Of a stretch of 64,000 nt of DNA, positions 23,427-36,600 are shown one piece after another. The position numbers and the translations under genes are program-made. The notes below the pieces were generated by a model. The model was not told the DNA's origin, made no database searches, and worked only from the letters and a program-made list of their open reading frames with translations. Every line of letters starts with the position of its first letter. Position 1 is the stretch's first letter. The DNA comes from Apostichopus japonicus (lineage: Eukaryota; Echinodermata; Holothuroidea; Aspidochirotida; Stichopodidae): NCBI RefSeq assembly GCF_037975245.1, contig NC_092567.1:12188376-12252375 (forward strand), given 5' to 3'.

Positions 23427-26400
23427 GTAAGTATTCCGGTGTAGATGTTAGAATCATCATAACAGTTAAACAGGGAATTAATTTAATAATACAAATTATC
23501 AATATTAAACAAACAATAAATACTGTGAAGTCTGCTGTATTTTAATGTCAAGGATTGGATTCAATGAGTTTAGTTGGATTTATTTCAATAATTAGGTCAT
23601 CGTGATTGGAATTCTGTAGAATGTTATGATTAATAATACAAAATATAATGGATTAATAGGGAATATTTTAAGAGGGTGTTGGTAAGAGAGGGGTAGGGGT
23701 GGGTGGGGGTTGTTTAAAATGTTCTTTGTTTATGTTAATGTTAAAATTTAACTAAATAGGTTTTAGAATTACAGGAATGTTTATTAGGATAAAATAAGAG
23801 ATATATAGACAAGGAAATTGGATTTTAATAATTCTAGCGAGTAAAATTAATATTATAAAGTAAAGTTTTATAAAGAATAACTGCTAATTTTGACTGAAAC
23901 CTCCGAAATAGTTTATTTCAATTATGTACAATTAATTTAAGAAACAAAAGAGATTGAAAATCGTTACTAATTTTAAAGTAGTAAAATGATGGCAATAATA
24001 AAAGCAATAACCTATAACTTTGTTGTTATGAACTCCTCAAACAGATTATGATACTCTAGCAAAACTGATATGCATACAAAAGAAGCAACCAATAACATGG
24101 TTTTGGTTGTCAAAATTTAAAAAATAGTTACGCAAAATAAGTTAACTAATTAAAACAAAATAAAAGTTTTAACTAGAAGGAAATATATAATTGCAATTGA
24201 GTTAACTACATAGTTAAAAAATTTATTGCCATAAATATGATTAAAGGCAAATTTGTAAATCTGATAATTCAAAGGTTCAAATTTAATCCGCTTAAACTAC
24301 ATCACTTTCTTCGTTATAGTTTGAAACATGACGTTATACAAAATAAGCTTAATTATAATTTATGCTTATATTTTAACCTAATTTGTAAACAATAATTACA
24401 AAATTAACCGAGAGCTTCAACTTTGTATAATTGATAACTTTAAACAAAAACTGTAAAATATTTTAATATTCCTCGTATTAATGTTATTTCATACTTGAGT
24501 CGATCATGACGTCCCTGCTTGGTCCGTTCCAATGTAGTGTTATTTTAGACCCCCCCTCCCCCACCCACCCAACCCCTCCTCTCGCCTCCTCTCGCCTTCT
24601 TTGCTCTCACCGATCAAACCTCGTAAAAGTTTATCCTTTCCGTCTTTACAATTCACAATATAATCAGTAACATCTTCAACTTACAGCTGACGTGTTACTA
24701 AAAAAGAAAATATTTAAGTCTCACCCGTCACCCCCCCCCCCCCCACCGCGCATCACCCAAATCTCGAAAGAAAAGACAAAAGCTATTGAGTAGTTACATA
24801 AATGAAATATATGATAACGAACGATGCTTAACGTATGTTATATGTGAAACAACGCCATTCCGGGAATAACTGTAACTACGGAGAAAAATATCACTGGAAA
24901 TAATACACTTCGGGAGATTTGTTTGGTCTGAATATAAAAACAATATGTAACAGAGAATGTTTATTCCCTACCTAGACTAAATACTTTACCCCAATCCCAG
25001 TGTGCTCTTGGGTCATTTTAGTCTCTCCTCCTCTGCCCCACTCCCCTTCAGACAGCTTATCTGTACCCACCGCCACCCCTTCCTTCGCCCCCCCCCCCTG
25101 CTTCGCACATCATCTTTTTTAGGGAGCCCTTCAAATTAATTCCGTTTCTACCCGATAACATCATCACCGTTTTAGTACACACAGTAGGCCTACTCTACTT
25201 CTACAATAGTTTTCTGCACAGACGATTGATTCAAACAATTTATTTCTAAAGTAAAATAAGTTGACAGTAAATATGACACACCTGGATCTCCCGTAAATAC
25301 CTAATTAGCATAACAATAGATGACACGAGCCAGGGTTAAAGATAATGAATAGAAAGATAAACGAGACACGCGTCTAGTGTACACCTGGAATGTTGTCACT
25401 GCCATGCAACGTAACCATGGAAACAGACGATAAGTAGGTCAGTCCGTGTCTAACAGTGGCTGGGAATAATACATCATTTCATTCAATACGGGTTAGGTAT
25501 ATATCTAACAGCCATTCAGTGATACTGTATGTCATATGCCGTGATATTACGGCGTGTTCTCATTATTATTCTTTGTTTATATATTTTAAATGAGTAAACT
25601 TGATTTCCTTGGTTGTTTAATACATCCCTCACTTGCGCCTCTCACTCATTTTATAGAAGGAATGTTTAATTTCCCTTTCTTCGTTTTTTCCCTTTATGTA
25701 CTTCTCGTTGGTATATGGAAGTCTGCCTAATTAGCACACAGTTAAATAGCCCTTAATGTAACTCACATATCTAATATGTGACTACAAACATTGCGGGTTC
25801 TTAATTGCCTAGTTTATGGAGAACAGTTTTGTTCTGTGAAGTTGATTAAACGGTTAAACGGTGGAGATATAATATTGCTCGTGTTTAGCAGAGAGAGGAT
25901 TTCGAAGGTTCATGTCGCCTTACCAAATCTGAAATATATTAATATTATCCAACTAAGTTAATATATTTCTCAGCCATAAATCATAAACAAGCAAACAACA
26001 ACACGAGCAAGAAAACAAAGCACTTGAGATCCTCTAAGATTCGTTTGATGAAATCTTTTATCTCTTTAAATATCGAATTATATACAGCACTAGTTCTTTT
26101 TATCTACACAGAACAGGCGAAAGTGATTAAATTATTCCATCAAAGTTTAAAATGTATAATGGATAACGACAACTAGAATCGATTTCAAATTTGCAACTTA
26201 ACTGTTTTTAGCGAATTTAGAAAGGCTTAGAAGGCTGTCATCATCGCCTTCAGACTTTCTTCCAAATGGTTTACATTATTTTTATAACACAGGCTAACAA
26301 TATGAAGTATAGATTTCTATCCCGGTACACAATGAATGAACCTACAAGTTAACAATCAGAATAAACACTTATACAACTGTCAGGGTCATATCCAGGTCGT

Positions 26401-27344
26401 AAATATGGCCACGGTTCATTTAGTTTTGTTGCTGAAAAGGGGAAAAAAGAAGCAGTTATTCACTTGTTGAAATGAATTCATTGCGTCATAATTTGTGATG
26501 TTTTACATGAATCATGGTGATATGCTTATTAAAACTGAACATAAGTATATTGTGATAGTAACATGCATGGTGGACAAGTAAAAAGAAAAAGAAAGGAAAA
26601 TAAAACAGAAAAGAAACCGAAGGAGAGGTGTTATGTTCCTGGAAATACAGTTAGTAGAGATCTGTGGGTTTATTGTATTCCGTCGGTCGCACATCCGGGG
26701 TTTTCCTCCCGTCAAATCGCAGCGAATAGGGTGAAAACATGTAAATTAATTGTGTCTAAATATCGCGAGTCTACGCTTTCAGAACGCATGAAGAGAAACA
26801 TGAATACTCTACGCATAGACCTCTAGGCATAAGAATGCAAGATAAAGTGTGTACACTTCGTGACGGGTGGGCTAGGTGTTTCAGCGTTTACATAACGCGT
26901 TGCCAATTTTTCAATACTGTTGTTTGCTCTCAATAAACCAACGATTACGTAAGAAATGATCGAAGTTTTGGAACTGTTGAAGAACCATAAACCCGAATTA
27001 TGCATAACTAATTAAAGAAAGTCACTATCTTCTCTCAACTTTGTTGACCCATTCCGTCTTTACACACGCTCAATTATCTCAACACTACACATTGTTTTAA
27101 CCCCAGCCACATGACGTAATACACATTATACAGGACGACAAACTCGGCGATACATATTGAATAGTTTTATAAATAAAACCAAGGTGAAGAGTGTTTGAAC
27201 TGTAAATTTAAGCAAGTTTGAACACTTCACAGATAATCAATCTAACTTCAAGCATTAACGCTTTCTTGGTTTCGATGATAATCGTAACCTATGCATTCAT
27301 GCAGGCGGAGAGTGTGTGCGTGGGTGTGGGTGTGTATGCGTGTG

Positions 27345-27950
27345 TGACGCCTCGCATGTAAACACGATATCTCAAGTATAGGGAAGCTTGGAACAATATA
27401 ATATTTGGTGTATATGAGTACCACATTGAGTAGAAGAACCCTATTGTTTTGTGGGGAGGTCATTTGCGGTACTAGGGGCCAAATACTGAAAATCTTGTTA
27501 ACACGATATCTCAAGGAGGTAAACTCGGACCAATCTCACATTACGTGAATATGCGGACCACATTGAGGAACAACAGCCTAATTTTTTTTTTTTTTTTTTT
27601 TGATTTTGTTTTTTTGTGGAGATCAAGTTCATTTGGGGCCACCAGGGTCAAATTGAGTAAACCTTGTAAACACGATAACTCAAGAAGAAAAGCAAGGATC
27701 AAACTTGCATTTCGTGTGAAGGAGTACCGCATTGACTTTAATATCCCTTTTGTTTTTAGTGGAGGTCCAAGTGCATTTGGGGTCACTAGAGGTAAAATTG
27801 TGAAAATACTGTAAACACGATTACTCAAGAGGCAAAGGTTGGACGAAAGTCATATTCAGTATGTAGTTTTTATTTTATTGAGGTCAAAGGTCATTTGAGT
27901 CACCAGACGCCAAATTGTGTAAACCTTGTTTTATAAGCTACCGTATCTCT
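27345..27950. repeat. Tandem repeat, unit about 140-170 bp (AACACGAT family)
   Basis: Four successive units each contain the core AACACGATATCTCAAG or a close variant (near 27361, 27502, 27671 and 27815). In order these are followed by a GTACCACATTGAG-type block, a TTTTTGTGGAGGTCA block, a GGGGTCACTAGGGG-type block and a TGTAAA block. One unit is lengthened by a T-run (27583-27600). The order of blocks is conserved, so this is a diverged satellite-like array rather than low-complexity sequence. Confidence 0.8.
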
Positions 27951-29214
27951 CACAAACCAGCCTATCAGATAACGTGTGCGTTACGCCTCACACGAATATG
28001 AGGCCCTTGGCAATTGGAAATAAGCTTATGGGCATCCGTAGAATCTAAAACTGAAAACACGAATATATTTGCATTTGCTTCAACGTTCCGCTCGGAAGCC
28101 TTATTTTGCGTGCTGAAAGGTATACTTTGTAATACAGCGGTTGTGTTGGACGTTTTTCGTCTTATTCATTTCAGGTTGGATGTAGTTTCGTTGTGACCAG
28201 TCAGCGTTTATGAACTTAACAGTTCGTTTAGTTAGATTTTTTACTATGACCAATCTCAATGCGAAATAATTGTGTAAAATGGTCTTAGTTTGGCAGTGAG
28301 TTTCACGATCTATGTCTGGATCGGCTATTGAAATTTGTGTAGTCTCCTCCACCAGTGTCAACATAGCTATTGACCTGAAAAGTAACGTTCGACTTTCGTC
28401 ACGTTTATGATTATGGGACAACTTACCTGGCTAGGCCTGTGAGCAAATTTATGTTGTCTAGGCCAGCAACGATTGGGTAGATTAGGGTTCATTAAGTCAA
28501 CAACGTGAAGAATACGAGTCAGAATACCAATACACTTACGATGGCGAAACATCTCCTTCATTATTTCTTAAGGCAATTTTCCTCCAGGCTATCAGTCATA
28601 ATTCGTTTTGAGACAAGTTTTCTGGAGAGATCTTACAGCCTCAGATTATCATTGCGTAAAAGATCGCTTTGATTTAGGCAGTGAAATGGAGTAAGAGCGA
28701 TATTTTTCGCGCATCAATCTGCAGCTAAAAGACAGATAATTAATTGGTAAATTGTACGAAGGCGCCGCTCTAATTGAACAGCGGTTAAAAGTAGCAGTGA
28801 GGTACTGTATATGCTTAGGACTCCCGCACACCTACTTTCCTAATGCCCTAATGTAACAGAAGCCAAGCTATCTTCGTAGGTAGTTTACAGATGTTGTATT
28901 TTTAATTGTTTGAAACACTACAGTAGGCCTAGCTGCTTATTTATGATTCTGCGTCATGTTTTACTTTGTTCAACACTTCCTTTTGCTGGAAAAAAAGGTT
29001 TCATTTCGTACTGCAAAGAAACATGACTTTCTAATGCGCAATTACGTAGCACCATGCATCTGCGTAACTGCCAAACCTTTGTTCATAGAAAGTATTGATG
29101 TTGCAGATCTGTACTTTGGAGACTTGACCAACAATCATAGGCCTGGTGGCGAGTGGAATTTGGCGATTAGAGTTTTAGTCACGGTCGCCAAATAGCGAGT
29201 ACTTTCAAAAATAT

Positions 29215-29475
29215 TTGTCGAGGCCTGAAAACCTTCACAACATGATTTCTCATGGTAGAAATCATGGATACTTTTCATACATGGAATATGGATTTGCCAT
29301 ATTGAGTACAAGAATACTATTGCTTGTAAGGTCAAATCTCCTATAGGTCACCAGAGGTCGAACTCTGAAAAACCTTTTACATGATATGTATCGATGGAAA
29401 TCGTGGATACCTGTAATACTTGGTGTGTGTATTTATATCATTGAGTACAAGACCCCTATTGTTTTTGGTGGAGGC
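29215..29475. repeat. Second locus of the 140-170 bp repeat family
   Basis: About one and a half to two units with the same block order as at 27345-27950: AACATGATTTCTCATGG, ATTGAGTACAAGA, AAGGTCAAATCTCC, GGTCACCAGAGGTC, then a second round. It is more diverged in the first block. Confidence 0.65.
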
Positions 29476-31413
29476 ATATATAGCCACGTACAGTAGACTA
29501 ACCTGTGTTTATCATGCTATAGTGTAATTGTAACAGCTTGTTCTGGTTATACTAACAAGCAGAAGTCTACTGCATTGAAGTCGAAATCTCAGTGCATTTT
29601 GCATTCTGGTTATCTTTGGAAAGGAGGGGTGGGTGTGGGCTCCAAATATGACTTGCGTCCGTTGGGAGGGGTTTAAACGGGGAGAACCCTTTTATTAAAA
29701 TATAACCTTTAATAAATAGTTTTCAATGCTGTAGCAATATAAATTATTAGTTCAACAATTATTTCCAGTATTATGTCCGCTATAGCCCTTACAGTATATA
29801 TAACATTAATGAAATATTCGAAAGCGCCTGTTTAACCAGTCACTGGATAGATACAGAAAACTAACGATTGTAAGAAAAAGTTTTACATAAGAAATAGCAG
29901 TATCTATGCGTTAATTATGCTAATTAGATACAAGGAACGTAACCTATATATTTTCTTTCCATTGTCCGGAGCATTGTTTTACGTAGAACTGGGCAATTCA
30001 GGTATAAGGTAGAATGATACTGAGCTAGACTTTAACATATTTATTGGATATTATGCACTATATGTTACCGGTTAATTCCAGATAATTTCATTTCATGCTC
30101 GATAAACTCAAGTGCCCTCTTGTTGTTGTGTGTTTGTAACAAGTGCCTTTATGTCTAAACATTTGCTATTTGGCTTCAAAATAATAATAATGATAAAATA
30201 TGCAGTTCAAGAGTACCGGTATTAAGAAAACTTTTGCTGAAAACTTTTGCCTCCCCTCAGTGTTTGTTCCTCCACCTTCTAATAAAACTTTTCTTTTGTG
30301 AATCAACGACGATGGCATTAGTGTATTCTTAACAAAGTATGACCAGGAAGTCTTCATAAGTCCTCGGTATGAAGGGGTTGGATATTTTGGACACATGTAA
30401 CCCTTCATTGAGAACATAGTTGAACAGAAAGATTCGATTGTGTAATGGTTAAGGTTATTATTATCAACTCCACAAAAATGTTATAATTTTGTACGATTTG
30501 ATTTAGATCAATGACAATAAAACAATGCGTGCAATGTCATAAAATTATTGAATGTTGCTATTGAATAAATACTTAAATAACGTTGGTTTATCATATAATA
30601 GTGACAATTTGTGTTTGACTTCCACCCGAGATGACAAATTGTTGCGCCCAGTAAAGAATGTTGCTATGTCCTCGACCCTCCTATCCCTCTACCTTCTATT
30701 TCTCCTCCGTTTTAGTGCAAGATTGTGCAGGTTTGTCATTCCGAAATTACGTTGAAAAATGTAATTTGTAGCATCTTAAACTATTCTGAGATTAAGTAAC
30801 AAGATTCATAATTTCTAGATTTTATATTTTACCACTGCACTCTAACAATCTCAGACATTTAAGTTCTCATTTAAAAGTGAGAAGGATTCACGAAAACTAT
30901 CTATATTATCAATCAATTTACCGAAAATAACATACAATATAAATCATGTGATCCGAGCGGAAAATGTCAAGCGGTTGTTACAAGGATTTGCTCCGTTTAC
31001 TTAGTTTATTGTGTACAATGTTGTATTTCTACATGTTTGATCAACTTTAAATGAATTGATAATTTAAGATTACAGACAATTTAGCCAATTATGATCATGT
31101 GGACAGCTATTCTTTTCACAGTTACTACCAACCGCATATAACTTACATACCGTAGAGCAGTTCCAACTATCATCATTATTATCTGCAAAACTATATCCAT
31201 TCTAATTTATTTTTCTTGGAATCGTTGAAACACAAGACTTGTGATTAGAATTAATTCTGATTAGAATGATCAATTAGATGTGGTTTATGACCTTGTTATT
31301 TGTTGTTTACTTTGTTTATCTTCATTGATTTAGTAAACAATAAACCTTACTAGGAGGACATTCCTCTACGTCTTCTACATCTTACACGATTATTACTCTA
31401 CTTCTCTCCATAG

Positions 31414-31490
31414 GTTTCTTGGATACCATCTGCCAGACACTATTCCGGTTGGATCCATTCCATCATCCTTGAAGTCAAGACATGTGAAAG
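31414..31490 (+). CDS. LRR gene exon 2 of those visible
   Basis: 77 nt between CTTCTCTCCATAG and GTAATG. The first base completes the Arg codon of the previous exon; the frame then reads FLGYHLPDTIPVG, continuing the last LRR strand (LKELRFLGYHL), and ends SLKSRHVK with one base of a split codon. Length and phase join precisely with the neighbours on both sides. Confidence 0.75.
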
Positions 31491-32415
31491 GTAATGTCAA
31501 AATGACGTCATAATGGAAACACTTAAAATTTCTTACATTTAATTAAAGGCTTTACTAACTATGTGAATTTATTTTGAGTTGTTGATTGTTGTTAATTCAC
31601 ATACAAGAGAGTAATGAATCAGCAACACATGATTGCCAGTTTATATGAAGGAGACACCCAGAACAGAGTCTTGTGATAGTAAACAACGAACTAAATAATA
31701 TAAATGTAACAACACTTCATATTGCTTGGCTTAGTTGATTTAAGAGATAAGTCATATTCCTTTCATTTCGCTCCTTCGAGATCACTGCACTATAAGATGT
31801 TTTGTGAGTAGCCATCCCAACAATGATTTGAATCTCTTCCAAAACGTAGTGGTATCATACACTTTGGACATCTAAATTACACAGTGACAATGATTGTGTA
31901 AGGTTTTGGAGTTATTTTGTGCCCCTCGGGGTCTGTCAACTCCCCCCTCTGTTAGACACACACATTTAAACACACACATATAAACACATCCACACCTGTT
32001 GTTTTCCCCAAAATAAGGAAAGTTTAGATTTCAAATGATATCTTCTTAGGCATAGATTGACTTATATGACTTGACTTATGTCCAATATCTAAGTGTAGCC
32101 GCAATATTGTGTTTTAATTATTTTAAGTTAGTTTGAAATGCGTGGTGGTGCGGTTGTGGGGGGGGGGTGGTGGGGAGACACCCCACCACCCCCTTGATCG
32201 GCGCTGGAAAAGAGTACAATCTACATGTATTGGCGAACATTAACATTCATGCTTGATTTGCTTAGAAAAAAAAATAGTAGAAATAAAATGTGAGTAATGA
32301 TATGTGGGAAAGCATTTAGAACTATATGTTAATTTGAAACAATATTTTTTTTTTTTTCATTTATACACTTACGAAAGTAAGAGTTATAATCCAAAAACGA
32401 AGACAAGAAAACAGA

Positions 32416-32420
32416 ATCGG
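32416..32420. repeat. Left target-site duplication of the LTR element
   Basis: ATCGG directly before the left LTR; the same five bases follow the right LTR at 39402-39406. Five bp is usual for gypsy-class integrases. If the right LTR is taken to end one base earlier, the repeat reads AATCGG (6 bp). Confidence 0.85.
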
Positions 32421-33409
32421 TGTCACGAACGACTGTGTTCATTGTACGTGTATTCAGTATACGCTGGTCAGGGTGATAAGTAGGTCACTTGTCGTGACTG
32501 ACAACTTGTGCGTTTTTTCTGGAAGCGTCGAGAAATGATGGCGCTATTCGGTATTAACGAGTGCAAATTTCCAGAACATACGGGAAGTAATTTTTAGCAG
32601 GTGACCGGATATCGTCGACCAATGAACGATGCACTATCAGTCGTATCTTCGAGACATGGATGATTCTCGATGTTATTCCGTCAGGATTCCTGGAAAAGAA
32701 CTTTCGGGAGATTTAACTCCGGCTATATATAAGAAGAGATATTTTCGGTGATGAGGAGTTTAGTTCAGAATTTTCCGATCTATTGTATAAAGAAATTCAT
32801 CTGAGATAAAAGATTAATCAAGGGGACGGACGGAGGAACCGGTGGACTGTTTGTTTATTAGATTGGTGCGTCGTTTAACCGGGACAGGCGTGACTTCGGC
32901 AGAGTTTTTCGGAGTTCACCCAGGAGGAAGCCATCCTTGGGATACAAACGTTGAGTCGAATTGGACCAGCGGGGAACGGTTTTGCTCCTGACCAAGTCAC
33001 GGGATACCAGCCTACGAGGGAGCCTAATCCCGACATCGTTGTTGGTGACGCAAGGAGGTCAGAACAGCTACGAAAGGAACCGAGAGCCGGCACGCGCCGC
33101 GTAAGATAAGTTAAGTAATCTTTTAAAAATTTAACGGCCGTATAATATTGTAAAATCTGTCTGTAATATTCCAAATTTCTAGTACCAATAATCCTTGTAC
33201 AAATCAGTAGAGATCGTATCATTGTAAATATATCGTTTTTGTTAACTTTCAGAAACATCTCAGTAGTCTTTTGGTCCTTTGAGTTTACTTCCCTGAATCT
33301 ATCTAAAATTTTATTTTTATCGGCTTTGAAGGCCAAGGAAAAACCCGGGGTCGCAACAGAGGGGGCGCTAGAGGGTGCCATATTGTATTATCCCACGGAA
33401 GTTGTGACT
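32421..33409 (+). repeat. Left LTR
   Basis: Begins TGTCAC and ends GTGACT; the right copy ends GTGACA, the exact inverse of the start. Compared with the right LTR I see no indels and two differences: G at 33002 (T in the right copy) and the final base. An open minus-strand frame of 168 codons across the LTR is incidental. Confidence 0.95.
32724..32731 (+). promoter_or_regulatory. Candidate TATA box in left LTR
   Basis: TATATATA within CCGGCTATATATAAGAAG, about 300 bp into the LTR; an identical site lies at 38716-38723 in the right LTR. It is the only strong TATA match I saw in the LTR, so U3 probably ends shortly after it. Transcription start not determined. Confidence 0.5.
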
Positions 33410-33414
33410 ATTAA

Positions 33415-33432
33415 TGGGGGCTTATCCGGGAA
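33415..33432 (+). other. Primer-binding site, tRNA-Pro type
   Basis: TGGGGGCTTATCCGGGAA, five bases after the LTR. Compared with the tRNA-Pro primer-binding site used by murine leukaemia virus, 15 of 18 positions agree as I recall that site. It starts with the TGG that pairs with a tRNA CCA end. This marks minus-strand DNA priming. Confidence 0.75.
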
Positions 33433-33604
33433 TTGTTTAAAAGAGAGAAACAAAACGGGGAAGTGTAAAAAAAAATAGAAACAAAACGGGAAAAGTGTAA
33501 AACACCAGAAAGGAGTATATCCCGAAGTGACTTACAAACTGAGAAGTTTCTGAAACCATATATATTTGATATATTGTTATTGGTACATGTGTTTGCCTGA
33601 CTGA

Positions 33605-36600
33605 ATGATGGATATTAGAGAATTAACTGAGTTGGGGGCTAAAATGGGTCTTACGGGTGGCGAACTCTTAAACTTCGTCAAAGAGCAGCAGCAGATCGCT
33701 CGTGACGAAAGGCAACAAGAAAGGGCTGAGGCGGAAAAAGAAAGGGCTGAGGCGGAAAAGCAAAGGGCTGAGGCGGAAAAGGAAAGGGCTGAGGCGGAAA
33801 AACAAAGAATGTTTGAATTGGCTAAACTTGAAAAGCAAGCTGAGTTGCAGCAAAATAGCAATGGCAATGCCGATTTGAATTCCTCCCGTAGCTTCACTTC
33901 AAGCCGCGAGCCAAATAGAATCCCAACGCCCAAAATGCCTCACTTTGATGAGAAGGAAGACCTCGACGCATACTTGCTGCGCTTCGAGCGATTCGCAACA
34001 GCGCAAGAGTGGCCAGAGGAACAATGGGCATTAAATTTGAGACTGTGTCTAAAGGGAGAAAGTCTCCGTGTTTACTCTAGGCTGCCACCCGATGACTCAC
34101 AAGATTATCAAAAGCTAAAGAAAGCCCTGTTGAAACGATTTCAATTCACAGAGGAAGGCTTCCGTCAGAAATTCAGACGAGAAAGACCCAAAAAGGGAGA
34201 AACATCAATTCAATACATGGCAAGGTTGGAAAATTATATGGCCAGATGGTTGGAAATGGGCGGAATTAACAAAACGTTCGAGGAATTTTCAGATCTCATG
34301 TTGCGGGAGCAGTTCCTAAATGTATGCAGTAAGGAATTGGCATTATTCCTGAGAGAACATGACTGCAAGACTTCTAAAGCGCTGTCAGAGCTGGCTGACA
34401 AATACTTAGAAGCGCATCACAGGGATCTTGAAAAATGTGTGAAATCTTTCCAAACAAATCAGGGAAATGGGAAAAAACCTGACGGTAACCCCAACAGTCA
34501 GGAATACAAAACCAAAATTGTGGACGCTGGTGAAAACAGAAGCACGCGTTCAGCCATAAAATGCTTTGTTTGCGGGAAATTGGGGCATAAGGCAAACGAT
34601 TGCAGGCAGAGGTTTAAAGCGCAATCGGCGGTTGCGACTGAAAATGCCAAACCCGACAAGCTAGGATTGAGCGATGGGTCGCAAAAAGATCATCGTAGCG
34701 GACAATCCGCGAATCTGTGTTTGATGAAACAAATCAAGGAAAGTGACAGCTATTCAATTAATTTAGCGTGTGGTCACGAGATCCCAATAGTCAGTGCGGC
34801 GTGTGAGGAGCCTACCGACATTACTGAGAAAATTTTGTCAGATGTTAAGGAGCGCATGCCGGTGGTTGAGGGTTATCTTAAAGGGAGGAAGGTGTCAGTG
34901 TTACGCGATAGCGGGTGTTCTGGTGTCATCGTTAGGAGAGATTTGATCTCCAATGATCAGTTGACCGGTGTAGATCAACTGTGTGTACTGATTGACGGTA
35001 CAGTGAGGAAGATTCCAGAAGCTATCGTGGCGGTGGACACGCCCTTTTTCACAGGATCCCTCAAGGCTCTCTGTATGAAGAGGCCAGTGTATGACTTAAT
35101 AATTGGGAATGTTCCTGGTGTTCGAGGTCCTGAGAATCCCGACCCAGATTGGAGTGTAAAAGAAGTTCCAAGTGAGCAGTGTGAACCTCACAATGTGGAA
35201 GAAACAGCTAGTGTTGAAATAGGAACCAGTGTTGAGTCACGTGATGAGCCGGAAGTCGCTGCGGATCAAATGATTCCAAGTGATGACGTAGGCGATGACT
35301 CAGATATTGGAGGTGCCGTAGAGACACGTGCACAAAAGCAAAAACGAAATGAAAATCTGAAACCCCTAAAAACGGCTAATGTTCCTATGGATGACGTAAC
35401 ACCTGAGCAATTGAGACAAGCTCAGAAGGAGGATTCAACCCTCAAAAATTGCTTCAAGCATGTTGGGAATCCCAGACCACTGAAAGGTAAAGAGGGGATC
35501 TCCGAATTCATTTTAAGGAATGATATTCTATATCGCAAAGTTTCGGGGAATGACAAGCCTAGTGACCAATTGGTTGTACCCGAAAAGTTCAGAAATCAAG
35601 TGATGAAACTGGCTCATGACAGTATTATGGCGGGTCACCTAGGGATAGCCAAGACAACTGACAAGGTTCAGTCTCAATTCTACTGGCCAGGTGTAGGATT
35701 CGACGTAATGCGTTATTGCAAGTCATGCGATATTTGCCAGAGAACATGTGATAAGGGTAGGGTCACCAAGGTCCCATTGGGTCACATGCCCTTGATTGAC
35801 ACACCATTCAAGAGGGTGGCGGTAGACATTGTCGGACCGATCAGTCCTACTTCCAAGCATGGGAATCGGTATATCCTAACACTTGTCGATTATGCAACGA
35901 GGTTTCCCGAGGCAGTTCCATTGCGTAACATAGATACTGAGAGAGTGGCAGAAGCTTTGGTGGACATATTTTCAAGAGTTGGAGTCCCATCTGAGATCCT
36001 GACTGACAGGGGGTCACAGTTTACCTCAGATGTGATGAAGGAGGTGAGTCGATTACTGTCACTGCGACAACTCACCACTACCCCCTACCACCCGATCTGC
36101 AACGGTCTAGTTGAGAAATTCAATGGTACCTTGAAGAGGATGCTAAAGCGCATGTGTGAGGAGAGACCGTCAGACTGGGACCGCTATATAGGACCACTAC
36201 TATTTGCGTATAGGGAGGCTCCGCAAGCCAGCACAGGTTTCGCACCGTTCGAGTTACTCTATGGTAGGACAGTGAGAGGTCCTATGGCCATTTTGAAAGA
36301 GATGTGGACATCTGAAGTGGACAACCCTGAAACTAGGTCAACATATCAGTATGTCCTAGATTTGAGAGAACGGCTAGAGGAGACTTGCGCCCTGGCTAGA
36401 TCAGAGTTACAGGAATCGTCTGAGAGGTACAAGAAGTACTATAACCGGAAGGCTAAAAGTCGTAAGTTCAAACCAGGTGATTTGGTGTTGATACTCTTGC
36501 CTACTGATCAAAACAAGCTGTTGATGCAGTGGAAGGGGCCATTCACCGTATTGAGTGAAATTGGCGAAGCGAGCTATTCAATCGATGTCAATGGGAAGTC

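Larger units (their letters stand above)
23427..31413 (+). other. LRR gene intron (8 kb)
   Basis: Starts GTAAGT and ends CTCTCCATAG. AT-rich. It contains a C-run at 24731-24744 and the tandem repeat family at 27345-27950 and 29215-29475. No internal exon recognised. A long AT-rich segment (23.5-24.5 kb) shows nothing identifiable. Confidence 0.6.

Noticed and set aside
32875-33381. 168-codon minus-strand ORF, repeated at 38867-39373
   Set aside because: It is antisense within the LTRs and occurs twice only because the LTRs are duplicated.
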